Under the pieces are notes generated by a model, which was not told the origin of the DNA, ran no database searches, and saw nothing but the letters and a program-made list of their open reading frames with translations. Of a stretch of DNA of 5,391 nt, positions 1 to 4,083 are shown piece by piece. The stretch is from contig JAAZOI010000281.1 of NCBI GenBank assembly GCA_012797825.1, positions 1-5,391 on the forward strand, read 5' to 3'. The stretch's first letter is position 1. Every line of letters begins with the position of its first letter. A program made the position numbers and the translations under genes. The DNA is from Eubacteriaceae bacterium. Its GTDB lineage: Bacteria; Bacillota; Clostridia; Eubacteriales; UBA1433.

Positions 1-196
1 GGCATTCGCAAGGCGCAGTAAATGAAGGGTCGTCCCAAGTAATTCCTAAAATTATGGTATCTTCACACAACAAATTATTTGCCTTCGCCCAACTTTTTAA
101 TTTTTCCATTAGAGCTTTATTGTCGCCGCCGTATGCTCCCTTTCTTCTTATATACGCAATCTCATATGAAGGAAATTTTTCAGCGGTAATATTCAT
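1..196 (-). CDS. GyrI-like small-molecule-binding domain protein, C-terminus cut by window edge
   Basis: An open frame starts at ATG 196-194 and runs off the left edge with no stop, giving 65 visible residues. The start is fixed by a near-perfect Shine-Dalgarno (AAGGAGG, 211-205) eight bases upstream. The N-terminus contains YEIAYIRRKGAYG (about residues 11-23), and the last visible part reads LGITWDDPSFTAPCEC. Both match my recollection of the GyrI/SbmC effector-binding fold shared with the C-terminal domains of AraC- and MerR-type regulators: an IRxxGxY strand near the start, then a GIxxDDPxxTxPxxCR segment. No helix-turn-helix precedes it, so this is a stand-alone GyrI-like protein, about 150 residues long if typical. 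Members bind amphipathic or cationic small molecules, some hydrolyse cyclopropanone hydrates, and E. coli SbmC protects DNA gyrase. Which role applies here cannot be told. It is transcribed leftwards, like the gene at 394-840, but a hairpin lies between them. Confidence 0.8.
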   Translation of the reverse strand, partial: MNITAEKFPSYEIAYIRRKGAYGGDNKALMEKLKSWAKANNLLCEDTIILGITWDDPSFTAPCEC

Positions 197-204
197 ATTT
201 TGTT

Positions 205-211
205 CCTCCTT
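205..211 (-). promoter_or_regulatory. Strong ribosome binding site of the GyrI-like gene
   Basis: On the minus strand AAGGAGG lies eight bases before ATG 196-194. It is the strongest Shine-Dalgarno in the window and decides the start of the partial gene at the left edge. Confidence 0.85.
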
Positions 212-245
212 ATATTAATAATATCTATCTGCCATAAGAGTAATA

Positions 246-264
246 TGATTTAAAATATAAATCA
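246..264. repeat. Inverted repeat TGATTTA-N5-TAAATCA upstream of the GyrI-like gene
   Basis: Perfect 7-base arms (246-252 and 258-264) surround a 5-base AT spacer, about 50 bases before the start codon of the leftward GyrI-like gene. It overlaps a possible -35 (TTGATT, 265-260 on the minus strand), although no good -10 is visible at 16-18 bases. The size and position fit a dimeric regulator's operator. The bound factor is unknown, and the base composition makes chance arms of this length quite possible. Confidence 0.4.
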
Positions 265-272
265 AAATAATT

Positions 273-298
273 TTTAAAATATTTACTAATATTTTAAA
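273..298. repeat. AT-only inverted repeat, 11-base arms
   Basis: Positions 273-283 and 288-298 are perfect reverse complements around a TACT loop. The stem contains only A and T. It sits upstream of the GyrI-like gene and downstream of the 394-840 gene. It could be an operator or a weak mRNA hairpin, but it has no GC stem or U-tract to make it a convincing terminator. Confidence 0.35.
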
Positions 299-344
299 GG
301 AACAATCAGATAATGAAAGTTTAGTGTTCTTAATAAATCAAAGG

Positions 345-366
345 AGACTGTTTATTATAACAGTCT
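345..366. terminator. Hairpin, probable terminator of the gene at 394-840
   Basis: The arms AGACTGTT (345-352) and AACAGTCT (359-366) form a perfect 8-bp stem with a 6-base loop, about 28 bases past the stop codon of the leftward Cys-rich gene. On the minus strand it is preceded by AAATAA and followed by the U-poor tract CCTTTGATTTATT, so termination may be partial. On the plus strand it is followed by TTATTT. It is the only GC-containing hairpin between this gene and the GyrI-like gene. Confidence 0.5.
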
Positions 367-393
367 TTATTTAACTATATAAAAATTATATAT

Positions 394-840
394 TTACGCT
401 TTTATTATAACTTTGCAGCTTTCCCCGTCCATTAGCGTGCTTATAATCTCTATATCGCTGTTTTTTATTTCTCCGTTAGTTACCGCTGTAATCATCGCAA
501 ACATCGGATCCAAACACCAGCCTTTACAGGGGTTTGCCCCTCCCATTTTCTTGCTTAACGCGCATAATTTGCACATTGTCGCAGTCGCGCAATATCCGTC
601 AGTAAGCTTTTCTACTTTCCAATTCGCGCACCCGAAAGCGTCTGATAGTTTAATAAACACATCTTCTACTTTTTCAACTCCTAACTGCTGATTAATAAAG
701 GGAGCTGTCTGATGCTGTCTTTCTTTCTTTTTTTCAACTACATAATCAAGCACCTTTAATTTTTCATAAGTATTGACTGTTTCGGCTAGTGCAGCCGCGT
801 AAGTATTTTGCATTAAAGCAAGTTTTTTTTCAGTTTCCAT
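394..840 (-). CDS. Small cysteine-rich protein of unknown function, TetR-controlled (ATC-hydrolase/V4R-like resemblance)
   Basis: This is a 148-residue soluble protein with no signal peptide and no membrane segment, hence cytosolic. The ATG at 840-838 is preceded by AAGGAG (855-850) at nine bases. Residues 1-60 look helical and charged. The second half has seven cysteines: C71, C84, a C90-x2-C93 pair, C105, C109 and C142. The C-terminus reads CLDPM (109-113), then SDIEIISTLMDGESCKVII (128-146). The pattern of a Cys pair, a C-x-D segment and a terminal TLxxGxxC strand reminds me of L-2-amino-thiazoline-4-carboxylic acid hydrolase-like and V4R-type ligand-binding domains. This is a remote resemblance only, and no function is claimed. 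The cysteines could bind metal or a reactive ligand. It lies 59 bp downstream of tetR on the same strand, and that gap holds its own TetR-type operator and a promoter-like sequence, so it is probably the repressor's main target. Confidence 0.85.
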   Translation of the reverse strand: METEKKLALMQNTYAAALAETVNTYEKLKVLDYVVEKKKERQHQTAPFINQQLGVEKVEDVFIKLSDAFGCANWKVEKLTDGYCATATMCKLCALSKKMGGANPCKGWCLDPMFAMITAVTNGEIKNSDIEIISTLMDGESCKVIIKA

Positions 841-864
841 ATTTTTATTCTCCTTAAATATATC

Positions 865-894
865 ATTATTTAACGTTCGTTAAATAGAGTTCAA
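865..894 (-). promoter_or_regulatory. Promoter candidate for the Cys-rich gene, operator in the spacer
   Basis: On the minus strand TTGAAC (894-889) and AATAAT (870-865) are separated by 18 bases, and the 20-base palindrome at 867-886 fills nearly the whole spacer. Transcription would start near 858-860, just before the AAGGAG site at 855-850, which leaves a very short leader. This is inferred from consensus matching only. Confidence 0.5.
867..886. promoter_or_regulatory. TetR-type operator, copy 2 (tetR/Cys-rich gene gap)
   Basis: A perfect inverted repeat, TATTTAACG-TT-CGTTAAATA: 9-base arms (867-875 and 878-886) with a 2-base centre. The 18-mer TTTAACGTTCGTTAAATA (869-886) is identical to that at 1463-1480 in front of tetR. 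Palindromes of this size with a short centre are typical of TetR-family dimers. Finding the same unusual CG-containing site in front of both genes of the pair makes an operator much more likely than a chance repeat. Confidence 0.85.
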
Positions 895-899
895 AAAAA

Positions 900-1448
900 T
901 TATTGAAGTATAATAGAAAGTTCTTCACGTATTTCATCTTCTGAAATATATCTGCCTTTTACTACTATGCTTTCAATTAAATTTTCCATCAGATGCACAA
1001 GCGTTCTTACAACAACTACCCCGTCTTTTTGAGTTTTCAAATGAGGCATAATTAATTCATAATGCCTCGGCAATATATTTTTTTCCCATTTATCCATAAT
1101 TTCCATAAGCTCCACGTCTCCGTCAAAAGATAAGTATACTTTGACTCCCAGTCTGTAAACTTTTTTGTCATAGTCGCTTAAATGATTAATCTGGTAAACA
1201 AACTGAGTATAAAAGTCTAATAAATTTGTTATTCTGAGCATATTTGCCTGTCTTGCTATAATATCAAAATAATCCTTTTTGATAATTTCATAAAACAGTT
1301 CTTTTTTGCTTTTATAATAGTAATAAACCATCGGAAGCGAACATCCAACGTCCTGTGCAATATTTCTTATTGTAGCTCCGTGATAACCGTCTTTATTAAA
1401 ATGTTCAACAGCCGCTTGTTTAATTTTTAATTTTAAATCATCAGTCAT
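900..1448 (-). CDS. TetR/AcrR-family transcriptional repressor
   Basis: A 182-residue protein of normal TetR-family length. Residues 6-52 form the DNA-binding domain: IKQAAVEHFNKDGYHGATIRN, then AQDVGCSLPMVYYYYKSKKELF, the helix-turn-helix with the usual Tyr-Tyr-Lys-x-Lys-xx-Leu-Phe end. Residues from about 55 onward are the helical ligand-binding and dimerisation domain, which is variable and does not identify the inducer. It starts at ATG 1448-1446 with only a weak purine-rich site (AAAGAAAGA) upstream, which fits low-level synthesis of a repressor. An operator-like palindrome (1463-1478) covers the predicted transcription start, so it should repress itself. The same 18-mer recurs just downstream in front of the Cys-rich gene at 394-840. 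No efflux pump is adjacent. The divergent yitT gene has its promoter over 65 bp from the operator and may not be controlled. Confidence 0.93.
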   Translation of the reverse strand: MTDDLKLKIKQAAVEHFNKDGYHGATIRNIAQDVGCSLPMVYYYYKSKKELFYEIIKKDYFDIIARQANMLRITNLLDFYTQFVYQINHLSDYDKKVYRLGVKVYLSFDGDVELMEIMDKWEKNILPRHYELIMPHLKTQKDGVVVVRTLVHLMENLIESIVVKGRYISEDEIREELSIILQ

Positions 1449-1462
1449 ATTATTTATCTTTC

Positions 1463-1478
1463 TTTAACGTTCGTTAAA
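1463..1478. promoter_or_regulatory. TetR-type operator, copy 1 (over the tetR start site)
   Basis: A perfect palindrome, TTTAACG-TT-CGTTAAA, with 7-base arms and a 2-base centre. It lies 3-20 bases downstream of the predicted tetR -10 box and ends 14 bases before the ATG. It shares an identical 18-mer (1463-1480) with the site at 869-886. Binding here would block tetR transcription initiation, giving negative autoregulation. Confidence 0.85.
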
Positions 1479-1481
1479 TAT

Positions 1482-1509
1482 ATTATATGTCATAATATTT
1501 TTTTTGCAA
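1482..1509 (-). promoter_or_regulatory. Promoter of tetR
   Basis: On the minus strand TTGCAA (1509-1504), a 16-base spacer and a perfect TATAAT (1487-1482). The predicted start, near 1475, falls inside operator copy 1, which leaves a leader of about 26 bases. Confidence 0.7.
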
Positions 1510-1545
1510 TATAATTTTTAATAATTTTTTATATCTTAATGTCGC

Positions 1546-1575
1546 TTGACTATTAAAAAGATAATAATGTAGAAT
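1546..1575 (+). promoter_or_regulatory. Promoter of the YitT-family gene
   Basis: TTGACT (1546-1551), an 18-base spacer and TAGAAT (1570-1575) form a good sigma-A-type promoter. Transcription would start near 1582, about 24 bases before the chosen start codon. It does not overlap the TetR operator at 1463-1478. Confidence 0.7.
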
Positions 1576-1593
1576 AATATTAAATTATAAATT

Positions 1594-1599
1594 AAGGAG
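1594..1599 (+). promoter_or_regulatory. Ribosome binding site that sets the yitT start at 1606
   Basis: AAGGAG directly abuts the ATG at 1600, which is too close to be used. The next in-frame ATG, at 1606, has a 6-base spacing and is therefore the more likely start. Confidence 0.8.
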
Positions 1600-1605
1600 A
1601 TGATT

Positions 1606-2469
1606 ATGAGTAAGCATAAAAAAATCAGTTTTAAAAAAATATTACTTAATACTTTGTTTTTATTAATCGGCTCAATCCTTGCGGCAGTAGGTCTTGAAAT
1701 ATTTCTCGTTCCGAATAACATTATTGACGGCGGCATAATCGGCGTTTCAATTATTTTAAGCTATCTTTTAAATATTCCATTAAGCATATTTATAGTAGTT
1801 TTAAATCTGCCTTTTTTAATTTTCGGGTATAAACATATAGGTAAAACATTTGTGTTATGTTCTTTGTTTGCAATAATATCGCTTTCTTTTTGGGTGTCGA
1901 TATTTCATCCGATTCCTGGGCTTACAGACGATACGCTTCTTGCGTCTGTATTCGGAGGCATAATACTCGGTTTGGGCGTAGGCATTATCATACGCTACAG
2001 CGGTTCGTTAGACGGCACGGAAATGGTCGCAATCGTGCTTTCTAAAAAATCATCATTTTCAGTTGGTCAGATAGTAATGTTTTTCAACGTTTTTATATTA
2101 AGCAGCGCGGGGCTGGTATTCGGCTGGGACAGGGCTATGTATTCGCTTATAGCTTATTTTATTGCATTTAAAGTCATTGATATGACAGTGGAAGGAATAA
2201 ATGAGGAAAAGGCCGCAGTGATTATTTCAGATAACCATGAAGAAATAACTGACGCAATTCTTTCAAGACTCGGCAGGGGAGTTACTCTCATTGAAGGCAG
2301 AGGCGGTTTTTCAAAAAGAGAAAAAACCATTATTTATTCTGTAACTACTCGCCTCGAAATAGCGAAATTAAAATCAATCGTATACGAAAAAGACCCTAAT
2401 GCTTTTTTAGTTATGAGCGATGTTTTTGACATAATGGGCGGCAAACATAAAAAACGCTCGATACATTAA
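1606..2469 (+). CDS. YitT-family membrane protein (DUF161 plus C-terminal DUF2179)
   Basis: A 287-residue polytopic membrane protein; counting from the upstream ATG at 1600 would add two residues. A basic N-terminus (MSKHKKISFKK) is followed by about five or six hydrophobic segments over residues 13-193. These include the family-typical FLVPNNIIDGGIIG (33-46) and GGIILGLGVGIIIRYSGSLD (117-136). The C-terminal cytosolic domain (about 198-277) carries the DUF2179 hallmarks: KAAVIISDNHEEI, then GRGVTLIEGRGGFSK (223-237), and ends FLVMSDVFDIMGG. The length matches the family (about 280-290). The biochemical role of YitT proteins is not established; they are common in Firmicutes and often duplicated. 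The gene is divergent from tetR, has its own promoter, and converges with the channel gene at 2472-3536 with a 2-base gap and no clear terminator. Confidence 0.93.
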   Translation: MSKHKKISFKKILLNTLFLLIGSILAAVGLEIFLVPNNIIDGGIIGVSIILSYLLNIPLSIFIVVLNLPFLIFGYKHIGKTFVLCSLFAIISLSFWVSIFHPIPGLTDDTLLASVFGGIILGLGVGIIIRYSGSLDGTEMVAIVLSKKSSFSVGQIVMFFNVFILSSAGLVFGWDRAMYSLIAYFIAFKVIDMTVEGINEEKAAVIISDNHEEITDAILSRLGRGVTLIEGRGGFSKREKTIIYSVTTRLEIAKLKSIVYEKDPNAFLVMSDVFDIMGGKHKKRSIH

Positions 2470-2471
2470 TA

Positions 2472-3536
2472 TCAATTATTAAAGCGGCTTAATTTATTGC
2501 GCATATAAAGCGTTTGCGTCGGTAATGCGAAATCAATACCCCTTTTTTCAAATTCTTCTTTAATTTGAAAGTTTATTTCTTGTTTAATTTCCATATATTC
2601 ATTATAGTCAGCACTTAATACATAATATGCAATTTCATAATTTAAACTGTAATCCGCAAACTCAGAAAAATGCGCTCTGTTAAAAGCCGCATTATTAGCG
2701 CTGTTTATAATATTTTTTATAATTGCGGGTATTTCTCTTAATTTTTCTGCCGCAGTATTATAAGTTATGCCTATTTTAAACAATACTCTTCTGTTTTGAA
2801 GTCTTTTATAATTTTGAATGCATGTGCTTAGCAATTCTTTATTTGAGAAAATCAACTGCTCTCCGTTTATGCTTCTGAGTCTCGTTGTCTTTATTCCTAT
2901 ATGTTCAACATTACCCATATAATCTCCGGAAACTATAAAATCGCCAATCTCAAAAGGTTTGTCAAACAAAATTGAGAAAAACCCGAAAACATCTTCAAGT
3001 ACTGCTTGCGCGGCAAATGCCACTGCAATGCCTCCTATTCCAAGACCTGCGATAACGGCAGTTAATTTAACGCCGGCATTCTCTAAAAACAAAAATAACG
3101 CGGCTATCCATATAATGAATTTGATTATATTTTCAATCCATTTTAAACCCTCTGCGCTTGCTTCATTATTTTTCTTTTTCCAATATTTATTTAAAATGAA
3201 AACAGATATTGTTGATAAAAACAGTGCTCCGAAAAATATAACTGCAGCCATAATAAGAATATCAAGAATTTTATTTAGAGCGCTGTTTAAAGTCAAAATA
3301 CCCAATGAATAATGCAACAATATTAATAATAATACAGGTGTCAGATATTTTTTAACGGCCTTAATCATTGTATTGTAAACAACAGCTTTTGTTTTTTCAG
3401 CTTTCGCAAAATAATGTTTAAGCAATACTTTTCTTAATATTGATATAATAATAATACCGGATATCAATATTAATAAAAATATAAGATAATCCGATATCGT
3501 ATTATTAAAATATACTCTACTTAATAACTCCTGCAT
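2472..3536 (-). CDS. MscS-family mechanosensitive ion channel
   Basis: A 354-residue membrane channel that would open under membrane tension to release solutes on hypo-osmotic shock. Hydrophobic segments lie near residues 15-37, 64-82, 90-115, 134-153 and 157-178. This is about two more than E. coli MscS (286 residues, three TM). The pore-lining helix is clear: GLGIGGIAVAFAAQAVLED (164-182), followed by VFGFFSILFDKPFEIGDFI (183-201), the most conserved MscS stretch. The beta domain (VEHIGIKTTRLRS, 210-222; IFSNKELL, 229-236) and an alpha/beta domain follow. The protein ends in the typical RGIDFALPTQTLYM (332-345). The ATG at 3536-3534 has AGGAG (3547-3543) at six bases. It follows the glutaredoxin-like gene on the same strand after 104 bp and probably has its own promoter. 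The assignment to the MscS family is secure; which paralogue it is cannot be said. Confidence 0.95.
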   Translation of the reverse strand: MQELLSRVYFNNTISDYLIFLLILISGIIIISILRKVLLKHYFAKAEKTKAVVYNTMIKAVKKYLTPVLLLILLHYSLGILTLNSALNKILDILIMAAVIFFGALFLSTISVFILNKYWKKKNNEASAEGLKWIENIIKFIIWIAALFLFLENAGVKLTAVIAGLGIGGIAVAFAAQAVLEDVFGFFSILFDKPFEIGDFIVSGDYMGNVEHIGIKTTRLRSINGEQLIFSNKELLSTCIQNYKRLQNRRVLFKIGITYNTAAEKLREIPAIIKNIINSANNAAFNRAHFSEFADYSLNYEIAYYVLSADYNEYMEIKQEINFQIKEEFEKRGIDFALPTQTLYMRNKLSRFNN

Positions 3537-3591
3537 TTATCTCTCCTGTTATCAGCATAAAATAGGCATTTAATTTTACTTAATTAGATGT

Positions 3592-3597
3592 ATTATA
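3592..3597 (-). promoter_or_regulatory. Possible -10 box for the MscS gene
   Basis: A perfect TATAAT on the minus strand, about 56 bases before the MscS ATG. No good -35 lies at 16-18 bases (a TTGCAA lies 21 bases upstream), so this is weak support for a separate promoter in the 104-base gap. Confidence 0.35.
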
Positions 3598-3640
3598 AGC
3601 AATTAAACAGGAAAATATTTGCAATCTTTTTATAATAATA

Positions 3641-3868
3641 TTATTTTATAAATTTTAATAATTTTTCTTTGTCAAAACCCCATATTACTTCATTGCCTAT
3701 AACAAATACAGGTACTCCTTTTAAATTCAGTTTCGAATGTTCTTCCTTCGCAGTTTTATCTTTATTTATATCTTTTTCAACATAAGGTATTTTGTTTTCA
3801 TCCAAAAACTTTTTCGCCATTTTGCTGTATTTGCACTTGCTGGTAGTGTATATAATTATTTGTTTCAT
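3641..3868 (-). CDS. Glutaredoxin/NrdH-like protein with CxxS active site
   Basis: A 75-residue single-domain thioredoxin-fold protein: MKQIIIYTTSKCKYS, then a helix (KMAKKFLDENKIPYVEKDI), GVPVFVIGNEVIWGFD (51-66), and a final helix. C12 is the nucleophile, P53 is the cis-proline after GV, and the GFD turn is typical of small glutaredoxin-like proteins in Firmicutes. The second active-site cysteine is replaced by S15 (CKYS), so the protein would work by a monothiol mechanism or in glutathione/bacillithiol-type mixed-disulfide exchange rather than as a standard dithiol reductase. An in-frame ATG at 3883 would give 80 residues but has no ribosome binding site. The ATG at 3868-3866 has GGAG (3881-3878) at nine bases, and this start gives the usual N-terminus. 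The gene lies downstream of a strong terminator and 104 bp upstream of the MscS gene. Confidence 0.88.
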   Translation of the reverse strand: MKQIIIYTTSKCKYSKMAKKFLDENKIPYVEKDINKDKTAKEEHSKLNLKGVPVFVIGNEVIWGFDKEKLLKFIK

Positions 3869-3877
3869 TGAATTTAT

Positions 3878-3881
3878 CTCC
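3878..3881 (-). promoter_or_regulatory. Ribosome binding site that sets the glutaredoxin start at 3868
   Basis: GGAG on the minus strand lies nine bases before ATG 3868-3866. It overlaps the upstream alternative ATG (3883-3881), which itself lacks a site, so the shorter 75-residue product is preferred. Confidence 0.7.
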
Positions 3882-3900
3882 ATATTAATAATCTATATTA

Positions 3901-3918
3901 TTTTATTGCGCAATAAAA
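3901..3918. repeat. 18-base perfect palindrome between the terminator and the glutaredoxin gene
   Basis: TTTTATTGC followed directly by GCAATAAAA, a perfect dyad with no spacer, 33 bases upstream of the preferred glutaredoxin start. It overlaps the U-tract of the terminator at 3914-3939 and a TAAAAT (3905-3900, minus strand) that could be a -10 box. It may be an operator for the glutaredoxin gene; the AT-rich flanks make chance occurrence conceivable. Confidence 0.45.
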
Positions 3919-3939
3919 AAAGAGTGCCTAAACACTCTT
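3914..3939 (-). terminator. Intrinsic terminator of the DUF4153-type gene
   Basis: Read leftwards, AAGAGTG-TTTAGG-CACTCTT forms a perfect 7-bp stem with a 6-base loop (3939-3920), followed by a run of seven U beginning within the base of the stem (3921-3915). It begins only 12 bases past the TGA at 3954-3952 that ends the C-terminal extension of the DUF4153 frame, but about 145 bases past the in-frame TAA. This spacing supports the longer ancestral gene. Confidence 0.9.
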
Positions 3940-3951
3940 ATTTTGTTAATA

Positions 3952-4083
3952 TCATTTAAATTTAATTAGTACGTAAAATGATGCGTTTGATGATTTGTTG
4001 TTTGATACTTTATTTATATTAACATTTCTCATTAACAATTTTACTTTTACTTTATTATTCTCAATTATAAATGTAGCGTCTTT
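3952..4083 (-). pseudogene. In-frame C-terminal remnant of the DUF4153 gene beyond a premature TAA
   Basis: Directly after the TAA at 4086-4084, in the same frame, 43 sense codons continue to a TGA at 3954-3952. They encode KDATFIIENNKVKVKLLMRN and then VNINKVSNNKSSNASFYVLI, ending KFK. The alternating hydrophobic strands and Lys/Asn-rich composition look like the rest of the protein's soluble domain, and the intrinsic terminator follows after 12 bases. There is no start codon with a ribosome binding site that would make it a separate gene. The simplest reading is that the original protein extended to 3952 and a single substitution (for example CAA, GAA or AAA to TAA) truncated it. Readthrough or a base-call error is the alternative. 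Confidence 0.7.

Noticed and set aside
413..691. Open frame of 92 codons on the plus strand inside the Cys-rich gene
   Set aside because: It lies entirely antisense to a gene with a good ribosome binding site and operator, has no ribosome binding site of its own and shows no recognisable motif.
2466..2482. TTAATA-N5-TATTAA hairpin at the yitT/mscS junction as a terminator
   Set aside because: It has only six A/T pairs, no GC stem and no adequate U-tract; too weak to call.
2959..3312. Plus-strand open frame of 117 codons antisense to the MscS gene
   Set aside because: The MscS protein is unmistakable on the minus strand across this segment; the plus frame is a composition shadow.
3631..3650. 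AT-only dyad (AATAATATTATT and flanks) at the end of the glutaredoxin gene as a terminator
   Set aside because: It overlaps the stop codon, contains no G/C pair and has no distinct U-tract; it is probably composition noise.
3952..4083. A separate small gene between the DUF4153 stop and the terminator
   Set aside because: No start codon with a ribosome binding site precedes it, and it is exactly in frame with the upstream gene, so a severed C-terminus explains it better.
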